A stretch of 64,000 bases of DNA from JBCDCE01 sp039182515. GTDB lineage: Bacteria; Pseudomonadota; Alphaproteobacteria; Rhodobacterales; Rhodobacteraceae. Below are positions 33,487 to 42,304 of this stretch, piece after piece; the stretch's first letter is position 1; every line of letters starts with the position of its first letter. The DNA lies in NCBI GenBank assembly GCA_039182515.1, contig JBCDCE010000013.1:1-64000 (forward strand), given 5' to 3'. The position numbers and the translations under genes were made by a program. Below the pieces are notes generated by a model, which ran no database searches, was not told the DNA's origin, and saw nothing but the letters and a program-made list of their open reading frames with translations.

Positions 33487-34280
33487 GCTGCTTAGAGACC
33501 ATCCAGGACTACGCTCTGCGCTCCATCGGCATCGGCGAACGGCTTTTGCCGAAAGAAAACATCACTCTGTGCGAACAAGCGACCCTGATCGGCTCTGGGC
33601 TGATTTGGAATGTCTACTTTGCCGTCTTGGCTCTGATCATCGGCTTCTTCATCGCGGTCACCGTCGCTTTGGGAAAAAACAGCCGCAACGCCCTCCTGAG
33701 CCGGATCTGCGACGTCTTCATACTGATCTTCCGAGGCTCACCGCTCTTCATTCAGTTCTTCTTGGCTTACTTCATCTTTTTGCGCCTCAAACAGATGGGC
33801 GTGGTCACCTGGCTCACCTCTGCGCAAGCGGGCGCTTTGGTGGTTTTGGTTCTCAACACCGCCGCCTACTCCGCCGAGATCTTCTATGGCGCGCTACGAT
33901 CTGTACCCAAAGGAGATATTGAGGCGGCAGATGCTTATGGGATCACAGGCGTGCCGCGGTTCCGCCGGATCATTTTGCCGTCCATGCTGCGCCTGGCTTG
34001 GCCCGGCTACACCAACGAAGCGATCTTTCTCTTTCAAGCCACAACGCTGGTGTTTTTTACAGGCTTCCCAACCTGGCGCCAACAGGGCGACGCGCTCTAT
34101 TACGCCAATTACTTTGCAATCAAGACCTTCAATCCTTTTGTGCCCTATCCGATTTTGGCCCTGTATTTCATTCTTCTAAGCCTCGTGATTATTGGCCTCT
34201 TTGGCCTCGCCAATGCCCGCCTCAACAAACACCTGCCGCAAACCCCGCGCTTGAAAGTCCGGCCCAGGATCCTTCGCTAG
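33483..34280 (+). CDS. Polar amino acid-type ABC transporter permease (second)
   Basis: The 265-residue partner permease has LIWNVYFAVLALIIGFFIA, IFRGSPLFIQFFLAYF, and the EAA loop DIEAADAYGITGVPRFRRIILPSM. The start is the GTG at 33483 within the GTGA overlap with the previous permease. Together with the ATPase and binding protein it completes a PAAT importer. A 65-base gap separates it from the amidotransferase gene downstream. Confidence 0.92.
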   Translation: MSCLETIQDYALRSIGIGERLLPKENITLCEQATLIGSGLIWNVYFAVLALIIGFFIAVTVALGKNSRNALLSRICDVFILIFRGSPLFIQFFLAYFIFLRLKQMGVVTWLTSAQAGALVVLVLNTAAYSAEIFYGALRSVPKGDIEAADAYGITGVPRFRRIILPSMLRLAWPGYTNEAIFLFQATTLVFFTGFPTWRQQGDALYYANYFAIKTFNPFVPYPILALYFILLSLVIIGLFGLANARLNKHLPQTPRLKVRPRILR

Positions 34281-34345
34281 CAAATCGAGCGAAGGCGGCG
34301 TAGGGTTCGCCGCAAGCGCATCTGCGCAAAAGACCAAAGAGGCAA

Positions 34346-35035
34346 ATGATGCATATCGGCATTCTTCAAACGGGCCACGCGCCTGCGCATATTAGAGCCA
34401 AACACGGCGACTATGACGCTATGTTCGACACGCTCTTTCAAGGCCAAGGCTTTCACTACACCACATGGAATGTGGTCGATATGGAGTTTCCTCAAAGCCC
34501 AAGCGATGCGGATGGCTGGCTTGTCACAGGATCAGCCCATGGGGCCTATGAAGAGCACGCATTCATCCCGCCTCTTGAGGATTTTTTGCGCGAGATCCGC
34601 GCAGCGAACCGACCCTTAGTCGGGATTTGCTTTGGTCATCAGATCATCGCGCAGGCCTTCGGCGGTAAGGTGGAGAAATTCAAAGGCGGATGGAAAATCG
34701 GCCGCGACACGTATGATTTTGACGGCGCAGAAATCACCGCAAACGCAATCCACCAAGACCAAGTTGTGAGCTTGGGTCCAGGCGCCACTCTGCGTGCAGC
34801 CTCCAAACACTGCGCCCATGCCGCAATCAGTTATGGCCCAAATATCTTCACCGTGCAGCCGCACCCCGAAATACACGACGGGGTGTTGGAAGATTTCATC
34901 GAAGAAGACTTCGCAAAATCACGCTATCCAGAAGAGCAGGTTCGTGAGGCCCATGAGAACCTGTCCATGCCCAATATGGCCGAGCACTTCACATGCGCCC
35001 TCGCAGAAACCCTGAAAAGCAAGAGCCCCGCATGA
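34346..35035 (+). CDS. Type 1 glutamine amidotransferase
   Basis: The 229-residue class I GATase has the nucleophile in VGICFGHQIIAQAFGG (Cys about 93) and the His/Glu pair in TVQPHPEI. The fold is GuaA-GATase-like rather than PuuD-like. In this operon it may hydrolyse a gamma-glutamyl amide back to glutamate, or supply ammonia; context favours the first. Its TGA overlaps the ATG of the glutamine-synthetase-like gene (ATGA). Confidence 0.92.
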   Translation: MMHIGILQTGHAPAHIRAKHGDYDAMFDTLFQGQGFHYTTWNVVDMEFPQSPSDADGWLVTGSAHGAYEEHAFIPPLEDFLREIRAANRPLVGICFGHQIIAQAFGGKVEKFKGGWKIGRDTYDFDGAEITANAIHQDQVVSLGPGATLRAASKHCAHAAISYGPNIFTVQPHPEIHDGVLEDFIEEDFAKSRYPEEQVREAHENLSMPNMAEHFTCALAETLKSKSPA

Positions 35036-36384
35036 GCAATCTCGATGGCCTGCCAGAGCCAGCACAGTCTTACCTCAGCGGGCAGACCCTTGATGAAGTG
35101 GAGTGCATTATCGCGGATCTGTCGGGCATCGCGCGCGGCAAAGCGGTGCCTGCCAGCAAATTTGCCCGTCAGAGTCAGTTTTTCCTGCCCAATTCTATCT
35201 TTTTCCAAACCATAACCGGCGGTTGGGGCGAAGCGGCAGGCCCAGGTGGGTTCACCGAGCCGGACATGATCCTCAAGCCCGATCTTAGCACAGCCGTTGC
35301 CGCTCCCTGGACTGGCGACTGGACCTTACAAGTGATCCATGATGCTTACACGCGAGAAGGCACACCCGTGCCATTTGCGCCGCGCAATGTGCTCAAACAT
35401 GTTGTCAGCCTTTACGAGGCGCGCGGTCTGACACCCGTGGTGGCTCCAGAAATGGAGTTCTTCCTCGTCGCCAAAAACCTCGACCCCGCTCAGCCCATTG
35501 AGCCCATGCTAGGCCGCTCCGGCAGACCCGCTGCCGCGCGCCAAGCCTATTCGATGAGTGCGGTTGATGAATACGGGCCCGTGATCGACGACATTTACGA
35601 CTATGCCGAGGCCATGGGCTTTGAAATCGACGGTATCACCCAAGAAGGCGGCGCGGGCCAGGTCGAGATCAACCTGCGCCACGGCGATCCAGTGAAGTTG
35701 GCAGATGAAGTGTTCTACTTCAAACGCTTGATCCGCGAAGCGGCCCTAAAGCACGATTGCTTTGCCACCTTTATGGCCAAGCCCATTGCCGAAGAGCCGG
35801 GATCCGCCATGCATATCCACCATTCGATCTTGGGCAAAGACGGTCAGAACATCTTCTCTAATCCCGATGGCTCGGAAACCCCTGCGTTCTTTCACTTCAT
35901 TGCGGGCCTGCAAAACAACCTGCCCAGCATGATCCCGATGCTGGCGCCTTATGTGAACAGTTTCCGCCGTTACGTGCGCGATCATGCAGCCCCGATCAAT
36001 CTCGCTTGGGCGCGCGACAATCGCACCACAGGCATTCGCATTCCAATCTCTGAGCCCGCCGCACGGCGCGTCGAAAACCGCCTCGCAGGCATGGATTGCA
36101 ACCCCTACCTCGGCATCGCCGCCTCATTGGGCTGTGGTTTGCAAGGCCTGATCGACGCGCAAGAGCCCTCTCCCGCATTTGAAACGGACGCTTATGAAGA
36201 AGACGGCGACCTGCCGCGCGGTTTGGGCGAAGCGCTCAGCACCTTTGCAGAAGCGGAAGCTTTGCACCAACTGCTCGGACCTGAGTTTGCGCGGGTTTAC
36301 GGCATCGTGAAGGCCGCGGAATACGAAGAGTTCTTACAAGTCATCAGCCCTTGGGAGCGCGAACACTTGCTCCTCAACGTATGA
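35032..36384 (+). CDS. Glutamine synthetase family protein (gamma-glutamylamine ligase-like)
   Basis: The 450-residue enzyme of the glutamine synthetase superfamily has the metal/ATP and substrate motifs GAGQVEINLRHGDP, MAKPIAEEPGSAMHIHHSI, and RTTGIRIPISEPAARRVENRLAG. It lacks the adenylylation tail of GlnA and is closer to PuuA-type gamma-glutamylpolyamine ligases, which attach glutamate to an amine using ATP. It is translationally coupled both to the upstream amidotransferase (ATGA) and to the downstream FAD oxidase (ATGA). The amine is not identifiable from sequence. Confidence 0.9.
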   Translation: MSNLDGLPEPAQSYLSGQTLDEVECIIADLSGIARGKAVPASKFARQSQFFLPNSIFFQTITGGWGEAAGPGGFTEPDMILKPDLSTAVAAPWTGDWTLQVIHDAYTREGTPVPFAPRNVLKHVVSLYEARGLTPVVAPEMEFFLVAKNLDPAQPIEPMLGRSGRPAAARQAYSMSAVDEYGPVIDDIYDYAEAMGFEIDGITQEGGAGQVEINLRHGDPVKLADEVFYFKRLIREAALKHDCFATFMAKPIAEEPGSAMHIHHSILGKDGQNIFSNPDGSETPAFFHFIAGLQNNLPSMIPMLAPYVNSFRRYVRDHAAPINLAWARDNRTTGIRIPISEPAARRVENRLAGMDCNPYLGIAASLGCGLQGLIDAQEPSPAFETDAYEEDGDLPRGLGEALSTFAEAEALHQLLGPEFARVYGIVKAAEYEEFLQVISPWEREHLLLNV

Positions 36385-37652
36385 AACGGCTTTGGGTGAA
36401 CGATCCACCGGGCACTCAGCCGCCCACCTGGTATCACGCTGAAGCACCTGAGAACGCCAAGCGCCCCGCTTTAAAAGGCGCGGAAACCGCAGATCTTTGC
36501 GTGATTGGCGCAGGGTTCACAGGGCTCTCGGCTGCATTACACGCCGCCAAAGCCGGATTGCATGTGATTGTGCTTGAAGCTCGGCAGTTGGGCTTTGGGG
36601 CCTCTGGCCGCAACGGTGGCCAAATCGGCTCTGGGTTCAATTGGTCTTTGCGCGATCTGGAAGCCAAGCTCGGCAAGCCCAAAACCAAGGCCCTCTTTGA
36701 TCTGGCTGAAGAGGGCAAAGACCTGGCCAAACACTTCGCACAAGACAGTTTTCGCCCCGGCGTGATCAACGCGGTCTTGACCCAGGCAGAGGAACATCAC
36801 CTTCACAAAGACACCGAACATGAGATTGCCTATTACGGCGAGGCACTCAAGTGGATGTCCAAAGAAGAGCTGTCTCAACGTATTGGCTCGGAGGCCTACC
36901 GCGCAGGCGCGCTCGATACCTCAGCAGGCTTTTGCAATCCGGTTTTGTCGCTCCAGCGCTTGTCGCAGGCCTGTGAGGCTTTAGGCGTTCAAATCTTCGA
37001 GCAAAGCCTCGTCCATCACCTCGCATCAGGCGAGGTGCGCACCGACGCAGGGCGCATCACGGCCAAGGCCATTCTTTTGGCCACCAATGGCTATGGGCCA
37101 GAGCTCACGCGCAAATCTGCAGCACGGGTTTTGCCCATCAACAACTATATCGCTGTGACCGAACCTCTGGGCGCGCGTGCTCCAATGAGCGCCCCTGTCG
37201 CTGTGGCTGATAGCCGTTTTGTCGTGAATTACTTTTGGCAAACCGCAGATGGCCGTTTGCTGTACGGTGGCGGTGAAAGCTACGGCAAGCGCTTTCCAAA
37301 CAACATTGAGTCCCGCCTGCGCCGCAATCTCGCGCGCACATATCCGGATCTGCAAGACGTGCGGTTTGACTATGCTTGGGGCGGCACTTTGGGCATCACG
37401 GCCACGCGCCTGCCCTATATCGGCGAAACCGAAAAGAACGTCTTTGTGGCCTCAGGCTTTTCGGGTCACGGGCTCAGCTTGACCCACGCCGCAGGCAAAG
37501 CGGTGGCGAAAGCCATCGCGGGCGATGCGTCGGACCTAGAGCTTCTATCAAGCCTTCCAACCCCCGCCCTGCCCGGCGGCGCGCTCCTAGGCCAAGCCAT
37601 CACGAATTCAGCGATGGCCTTTGCGAGCCTGCGCGACAGGCTGCGCTCGTAG
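36381..37652 (+). CDS. FAD-dependent oxidoreductase, PuuB-like gamma-glutamylamine oxidase
   Basis: The 423-residue DAO-family flavoenzyme has CVIGAGFTGLSAALHAAKAG for FAD binding, the ARQLGFGASGRNGGQIG motif of PuuB-type oxidases, and C-terminal FASGFSGHGLSLTHAAGKAVAKAI-like segments. PuuB oxidises gamma-glutamylputrescine to an aldehyde in the Puu pathway; this homologue probably oxidises the product of the coupled ligase. The ATG lies in the ATGA overlap with the upstream gene. The operon ends here; a region rich in A/T follows. Confidence 0.9.
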   Translation: MKRLWVNDPPGTQPPTWYHAEAPENAKRPALKGAETADLCVIGAGFTGLSAALHAAKAGLHVIVLEARQLGFGASGRNGGQIGSGFNWSLRDLEAKLGKPKTKALFDLAEEGKDLAKHFAQDSFRPGVINAVLTQAEEHHLHKDTEHEIAYYGEALKWMSKEELSQRIGSEAYRAGALDTSAGFCNPVLSLQRLSQACEALGVQIFEQSLVHHLASGEVRTDAGRITAKAILLATNGYGPELTRKSAARVLPINNYIAVTEPLGARAPMSAPVAVADSRFVVNYFWQTADGRLLYGGGESYGKRFPNNIESRLRRNLARTYPDLQDVRFDYAWGGTLGITATRLPYIGETEKNVFVASGFSGHGLSLTHAAGKAVAKAIAGDASDLELLSSLPTPALPGGALLGQAITNSAMAFASLRDRLRS

Positions 37653-37803
37653 ACATTCTAAAGAGCTCAATTGAGTCCAGGCAGGCCTTAACTCAACGCG
37701 CCCTCAAAAATATGAGGATCTTTACCTTTATAGCTCAAACTCCAACAGCAAAGTTTAACGGCAGCTCCAACTTTTTTTGTAGATGTAACCTCCGCTTCGC
37801 TCC

Positions 37804-38502
37804 TTATTTGTGTTCCATGAGGTGTTTTTCGTACTGTTCTGTTGCTATGATCCAAGCGGTTATTTCGACCGCGTATTTTCCATCCGTATCCAGGGATTCA
37901 ACTTGAGCGAACTCTTCCCTTAGTTCACACATCTCTCCTTGCCAGTTGGAGTGATCAATCAGAATTCCACTTGGCCATTCGTGAAAAGCGTATCGCAAAC
38001 CACTTACGAGTGCGTCGAGATATGCTTGTCGATAACGATCTGAGCTAGGTTCAATTTGGAATGCTATTCGGAAAAAATCCCCACTAGTCGGTTCGCCCAT
38101 TTGCAAATAATGAGCAGGTATACTGAACAAGTTTGACCAATATTTTCCAAGGAGATAGCTTGCTTCTGCATCGCCGTTTTCAAATTCAGCCTTGAGGACC
38201 GGAAAAATAATACCGGCAAAGATCTCATGGCGTATGCGACCCCCACGGTTGAATTGCAGTTTATGCAAATTATTTCGCGTCCAAGCAACCTTGTCATCAT
38301 AAGTTGAAACAGCATCAACTATTGCTAGGGCAGCTTGCTTTGCATCTTTCTTCAGCCCAAGCCTTTCGAATTCGAGAAAACTAACCAACAAGACGTTGCT
38401 GGATTGCGTATTGTCTATCGTTTCGGCCATCTGGTGAGAATAAATCCTGTCGTGGTTTGTAGCAACGACCACTTTGCGCCTTACAGCTAAAAAGTGCACC
38501 AC
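37804..38502 (-). CDS. AT-rich orphan protein of unknown function
   Basis: The 232-residue product is soluble, with no signal peptide. It shows helical segments (FLEFERLGLKKDAKQAALAIVDAV, AEASYLLGKYWSNLF) that loosely resemble tetratricopeptide or Sel1-like helices, and FHEWPSGILIDHSNWQGEM. Its composition is clearly AT-richer than neighbours, as is the flanking non-coding DNA (37653-37803 and 38503-38691), consistent with a small acquired island between the Puu-like operon and the aminotransferase gene. The start at 38502 is the first in-frame ATG; no strong Shine-Dalgarno was seen. Confidence 0.55.
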   Translation of the reverse strand: MVHFLAVRRKVVVATNHDRIYSHQMAETIDNTQSSNVLLVSFLEFERLGLKKDAKQAALAIVDAVSTYDDKVAWTRNNLHKLQFNRGGRIRHEIFAGIIFPVLKAEFENGDAEASYLLGKYWSNLFSIPAHYLQMGEPTSGDFFRIAFQIEPSSDRYRQAYLDALVSGLRYAFHEWPSGILIDHSNWQGEMCELREEFAQVESLDTDGKYAVEITAWIIATEQYEKHLMEHK

Positions 38503-38691
38503 TTCACCGAATTATCCCTTTTAACTAGAAATGATAGATATCGAGATCACCACAGCCTGACCGGCTCCTCCGATAAAAACCATGAAAGCTATATAACTCC
38601 TTCGCAGCGCGCTTGCGTTATCGAAAAACTATAGCTTTTCCCAAATTTATATTTTAGTAAATCCGAAATTCAATTTTGGAAAAGCCGAACA

Positions 38692-39885
38692 ATGTCGCAA
38701 AACCAGCAAATGCCAGACGTCTATTCCGCAGAACCCATCCCAGAAAGCGCGCGCGCAGACATAGAGCGCTTGCTGACCACCGGTGATCTCTTTCGCTACA
38801 CCGCAAAGTCAGATGCCCCCGTTACGCTGTTAGAACGCGACTTTGCGCAGATGTTGGGCAGCCGCTACGCGCTTGCTGTCTCCTCTTGCTCGGCCGCTCT
38901 TTTTCTTTCGCTCAAGGCACTGGGTTTGCCACGCGACGCGCGCGTGCTGATCCCGGGATTTACCTTCGCCGCTGTGCCGTCCTCCGTGGTCCATGCAGAT
39001 TGCGTGCCAGTTTTGGTGGAGGTGGGAAGCAACTACCGGATCAATATGGCGGACTTTGAAGCCAAGCTGGACCAAGATATCTCAGCCGTGATCATCAGCC
39101 ATATGCGCGGCCATACCTCGGATATGGATGCGATTTTGGACCTGTGCGCGGCGCGAAACATCCCTGTGATCGAAGACGCAGCCCACTCTCTTGGCACAAC
39201 ATGGCATGGTCAAAACATTGGCACGTTGGGCAAAGTGGGGTGCTTTTCGTTCCAAAGCTATAAGCTGCTCAATGCGGGCGAAGGCGGCATTCTCGTGACA
39301 GATGATGCGGATATCGCGGCCCGCGCGGTGATCATGTCTGGCGCTTATGAGCACAATTGGAAGAAACATGATGTGCTCACTTCCGCCATGGAGCGCTGGC
39401 AGAACAAGCTTCCGCTTTACAATGTGCGCCTGTCCAACATGGCCGCCGCTCTGGTGCGCGCGCAACTCGCAGAAGTGCCCCGGCGGGTCTGCGATGGATT
39501 GCGCAACCACGATGCTGTGGCCGCACAGCTCAACCTTGAGCCCAAATTTGACGTCCCTCCCGCCCTCGCACCAGAAAGCCGTGCGCCGGACAGTCTGCAG
39601 TTCAATCTGGTCGATGTGACAGACAGCCAGGTCCAAACTTTTGTCGCGGCAGCTGCTGAGATCGGCATTCATGTGCAGGTCTTTGGTCTGAGCACAGACA
39701 ATGCGCGCGCCTTTTGGAATTGGGGCTTTTTAGGCGAAACGCCAGACCTTCCGGAAACCCGGGCCATGCTGATGCGCGCTTGCGACGTGCGTTTGCCTGC
39801 GCGCCTGACGCTAAGCGAATGCGATCAGATTGCTGCGGGTTTGATTGCTGCGGGCAAAGCTGCCTTTCTGGCCAGTGCAGCTTAA
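38692..39885 (+). CDS. DegT/DnrJ/EryC1/StrS family aminotransferase
   Basis: The 397-residue PLP enzyme of the sugar aminotransferase family has PGFTFAAVPSSVVHADCVPVLVEVG, AVIISHMRGHTSDMDAI, IEDAAHSLGT, and the Schiff-base lysine in FSFQSYKLLNAGEGG. Family members usually transfer an amino group to a nucleotide-linked keto-sugar, but no other nucleotide-sugar genes lie nearby. The start at 38692 follows AT-rich, promoter-like DNA, with GGAAAA upstream. It is convergent with the LysR gene (20 bases between stops), so it probably forms a single-gene unit. Confidence 0.92.
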   Translation: MSQNQQMPDVYSAEPIPESARADIERLLTTGDLFRYTAKSDAPVTLLERDFAQMLGSRYALAVSSCSAALFLSLKALGLPRDARVLIPGFTFAAVPSSVVHADCVPVLVEVGSNYRINMADFEAKLDQDISAVIISHMRGHTSDMDAILDLCAARNIPVIEDAAHSLGTTWHGQNIGTLGKVGCFSFQSYKLLNAGEGGILVTDDADIAARAVIMSGAYEHNWKKHDVLTSAMERWQNKLPLYNVRLSNMAAALVRAQLAEVPRRVCDGLRNHDAVAAQLNLEPKFDVPPALAPESRAPDSLQFNLVDVTDSQVQTFVAAAAEIGIHVQVFGLSTDNARAFWNWGFLGETPDLPETRAMLMRACDVRLPARLTLSECDQIAAGLIAAGKAAFLASAA

Positions 39886-39905
39886 GGCTCATTGAAAAGC
39901 GCGAC

Positions 39906-40889
39906 TTAGGTCAGCTCATTGGCCGCCAAAACCTTGAGACGGCCCTGCATCCAGGGATGCTCTTGGGTCGTCGGCCCAACAATTTCGCTTTGCACAATGT
40001 CCCGCAGGCTTTCCGCGGTATCGCGCGGCATGTTCTGTAACAGCCCGGCCCGCGCCATAAGCGATATGCGCCGCTCCAAAGGCGCGCAGGGCAGCGGCAC
40101 AATATCAACCGCATCCACAAAGCGCTCCGCCCGCCGCCACCCGAGGGGGGTGAGAATAGACCACCCCACCCCTTCGGCGACCATGGCGAGGATTGCGTGA
40201 TAGCTGTCTAACTCAAAGCGCCGCTCCAAGCGTAGGCCTTCGCGCGCGAGATGTGCCGCGATCACGCGGCCCATCAGATGGCGTTCGGTGTATTGAATGA
40301 GCGGCAGGGCCCGCAGGCTTTGCATGCTGGGGCGCGGCCCAAGCTTTGCGGCCCGCGGCACAGCCGCCACAAAGGGTTCGCGCACAATGGGATGAACTTC
40401 GAGCCAATCAGCCCCCTCATCCAAATCAGCTGCTACGATCATATCAAGCGCACGCGTTTCCAATTGATCGAACAGACGGTGGGATGCGCCCGTCTCAAGC
40501 AGAAAACGACTTGCTTTGAGCTGCCCCGCCAAGCGCTGCAAAAGCTTAGGGGTCACATCCGCATCAAAATCCTCAATCACCCCGAACCGAAAACTAGATA
40601 GGGCCGACAGATCCGCCATGCCAAGCTCTGCGCGCGCTTGTTGCGCTTCGTTTATGATCGCTTGGGCCCGCACACGGAAAATTTCTCCCGCGGGCGTGGG
40701 CAAAACGGGCCGTGAAGAGCGATCGAGCAGCACCACGCCCAAAGCCGTCTCTAAATTGGTCAATTGCTGAGACACCGTGGCCGGACTGGCTTTGAGCCGC
40801 CGCGCAGCGACGCTGATGGAGGCTTCTTCCACAGTTGCAAGAAAAACCTCAATTCCCCAGAGGGTGAAGCGTTCAGGTGTATGGGCCAC
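39906..40889 (-). CDS. LysR family transcriptional regulator
   Basis: The 327-residue regulator has an N-terminal helix-turn-helix (FLATVEEASISVAARRLKASPATVSQQLTNLE) and a C-terminal inducer-binding domain (about 95-300). A GTG start at 40889 has GGGAGG in front; an upstream ATG at 40916 would add nine basic residues. LysR regulators often control a divergent neighbour, but here the next gene upstream is phaR in the same direction, 82 bases away, so the target is unclear. Confidence 0.93.
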   Translation of the reverse strand: MAHTPERFTLWGIEVFLATVEEASISVAARRLKASPATVSQQLTNLETALGVVLLDRSSRPVLPTPAGEIFRVRAQAIINEAQQARAELGMADLSALSSFRFGVIEDFDADVTPKLLQRLAGQLKASRFLLETGASHRLFDQLETRALDMIVAADLDEGADWLEVHPIVREPFVAAVPRAAKLGPRPSMQSLRALPLIQYTERHLMGRVIAAHLAREGLRLERRFELDSYHAILAMVAEGVGWSILTPLGWRRAERFVDAVDIVPLPCAPLERRISLMARAGLLQNMPRDTAESLRDIVQSEIVGPTTQEHPWMQGRLKVLAANELT

Positions 40890-40971
40890 GCGGGGCCTCC
40901 CCCTATTTTTTCTCAACAGGTTGACGGCCGCTCAGTGCACGCGTGCGAGAGCTCAGGTCACCCGATCTTGG

Positions 40972-41526
40972 CTACTTGCTGAGCTTTGAGAGCTTTTCTT
41001 GCAAATCAGCCAGCTGCTGTTTGATTTCACCCAAGTCGTCGCCGCTTGCCTCAGCAGACTCAGGAGATGTTGTGGCGCCATTCCAAGGCGTGAGCCCGCC
41101 CGTCATCGCCGCCATAAAGGCCTTTTGTTGTGCCTGCATGGCTTCAAACCCCGGCATTTGCGCCATGGGATTTAGGGCACCCATGTTTTCAACGACCTTA
41201 GATTGCCCGTCCCGCAGCATCTCAAAGCTCATGGCGAGAAATTGCGGCACAACGCTTGAGGCACCCATCGTATAGGTGCGCACAAGGTCATTCAGAACGT
41301 TTACGGGCAACACATTCTCGCCGCGGCTTTCATGCTCTGCAATGATTTGAAGCAGGTATTGCCGCGTCAGATCATCGCCAGATTTAAGATCAACGATCTG
41401 GACCTCACGCCCTTCGCGAATGAACCCCGCAATGTCTTCGAGGGTCACGTAGTCGCTGGTTTCGGTATTATAGAGCCTGCGGGACGCATACCGCTTGATC
41501 AAAAGCGGTTTGTCTGAAGTTGCCAC
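40972..41526 (-). CDS. phaR: Polyhydroxyalkanoate synthesis repressor PhaR
   Basis: This cytoplasmic regulator binds both DNA and the PHA polymer and represses phasin and its own gene until polymer forms. The 184-residue protein has the PHB accumulation regulatory domain (PLLIKRYASRRLYNTETSDYVTLEDIAGFIREG) near the N-terminus, then the PHB_acc repeats with NVLNDLVRTYTMGASSVVPQFL, and a C-terminal coiled coil (EIKQQLADLQEKLSKLSK). The GTG start at 41526 is preceded by GGGGAGG at 9 bases. A near-match to its operator lies upstream at 41613-41623. It is the last gene of the phaC-phaP-phaR run. Confidence 0.94.
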   Translation of the reverse strand: MATSDKPLLIKRYASRRLYNTETSDYVTLEDIAGFIREGREVQIVDLKSGDDLTRQYLLQIIAEHESRGENVLPVNVLNDLVRTYTMGASSVVPQFLAMSFEMLRDGQSKVVENMGALNPMAQMPGFEAMQAQQKAFMAAMTGGLTPWNGATTSPESAEASGDDLGEIKQQLADLQEKLSKLSK

Positions 41527-41612
41527 TGGTTTGGTCCTCCCCTGGCCCATGTCTGACCTAAGCGCCATCAAGGGCCACCTCACTAAGGTGGCACGAAACG
41601 GTGCACCGCTTA

Positions 41613-41623
41613 TTGCGATGCAG
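41613..41623 (+). promoter_or_regulatory. Probable PhaR operator upstream of phaR
   Basis: On the minus strand the site reads CTGC-ATC-GCAA, one base from the CTGC-N3-GCAG motif found in front of phaP. It lies 87 bases upstream of the phaR GTG and would allow autorepression. Confidence 0.5.
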
Positions 41624-41642
41624 CATAGCTTACGCGCCTGAT

Positions 41643-41677
41643 GCACAAAAAGAAAGAGCGGGCCGCAAAGCCCGCTC
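41643..41677 (-). terminator. Intrinsic terminator after phaP
   Basis: GAGCGGGC and GCCCGCTC form a perfect 8-bp stem with a 6-base loop; on the minus strand it is followed by TTTCTTTTT. It lies 59 bases past the phaP stop, separating phaP from phaR. Confidence 0.88.
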
Positions 41678-41735
41678 CATATACCGAAGACCTCAATAAA
41701 ACGACGAGATCCCGTAACTCGTTAAGAGGGAGTAA

Positions 41736-42173
41736 TTACTTGGCAGCCGCTTTTTTTGCAGCTTTGGTCACGTCTGTTGTGGCTTTTTTGACAGCAGCAG
41801 ATGCGTCGTCGCTGATGTCTTTGCCAGCTGCGAGCATCAGCTCAACCGTTTCCATCTGAACTTTTTTCGCAACTTCAGCGAACGCGGCCATGTGCTCAGC
41901 TGCGGCTTCAGCTGTTGCAGAGGCGAAGTCTGTCATGGCTTTGGAGTAGTCGGCTGGGTCTTCTTTGTACTTGGTCAAAGCAGAGGCTTTCTCGAGCGTC
42001 TCTTTGGTCCACTTGGAAGAAATCTCGGTGGATTTCTCAGCAGCTTCGAGCGCTACGCTGGAAAGCTTTTCGCCCAGAGTTGCTTGTGTCTTGAACGCGT
42101 CTTGCATTGCGCCAGTGTCGACAGGAAATGCGCCCATCATGTCTTTCATCATCGCTGTAAAATCTTGTGCCAT
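41736..42173 (-). CDS. phaP: Phasin family protein (PHA granule-associated)
   Basis: The 145-residue amphipathic, helical protein coats polyhydroxyalkanoate granules and limits their coalescence. It contains the phasin-type helices SSVALEAAEKSTEISSKWTKE and DFASATAEAAAEHMAAFAEVAKK, and ends with an Ala/Lys-rich tail (KKATTDVTKAAKKAAAK). The start at 42173 follows GGAG at 9 bases. Two perfect PhaR-type palindromes lie just upstream, and a strong terminator lies downstream, so it is an independently controlled, probably abundant transcript between phaC and phaR. Confidence 0.94.
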   Translation of the reverse strand: MAQDFTAMMKDMMGAFPVDTGAMQDAFKTQATLGEKLSSVALEAAEKSTEISSKWTKETLEKASALTKYKEDPADYSKAMTDFASATAEAAAEHMAAFAEVAKKVQMETVELMLAAGKDISDDASAAVKKATTDVTKAAKKAAAK

Positions 42174-42246
42174 CAGTTTTATCTCCACAATATGAGGTAC
42201 GGGTGCGAGCCAGTCTCGCCATCGTTCGTTGAGGGGTATCTATATG

Positions 42247-42257
42247 CTGCGTCGCAG
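42247..42257 (-). promoter_or_regulatory. PhaR operator, site 1 of the phaP promoter
   Basis: CTGC-GTC-GCAG matches the CTGC-N3-GCAG recognition motif reported for Paracoccus PhaR. It lies 74 bases upstream of the phaP ATG. Confidence 0.8.
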
Positions 42258-42272
42258 CATTGCAAGTTTTTT

Positions 42273-42283
42273 CTGCATTGCAG
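42273..42283 (-). promoter_or_regulatory. PhaR operator, site 2 of the phaP promoter
   Basis: CTGC-ATT-GCAG is a second perfect match, 26 bp centre to centre from site 1, about two and a half helical turns. Confidence 0.8.
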
Positions 42284-42304
42284 CAATCCTAAAAGTAGAA
42301 TTGC

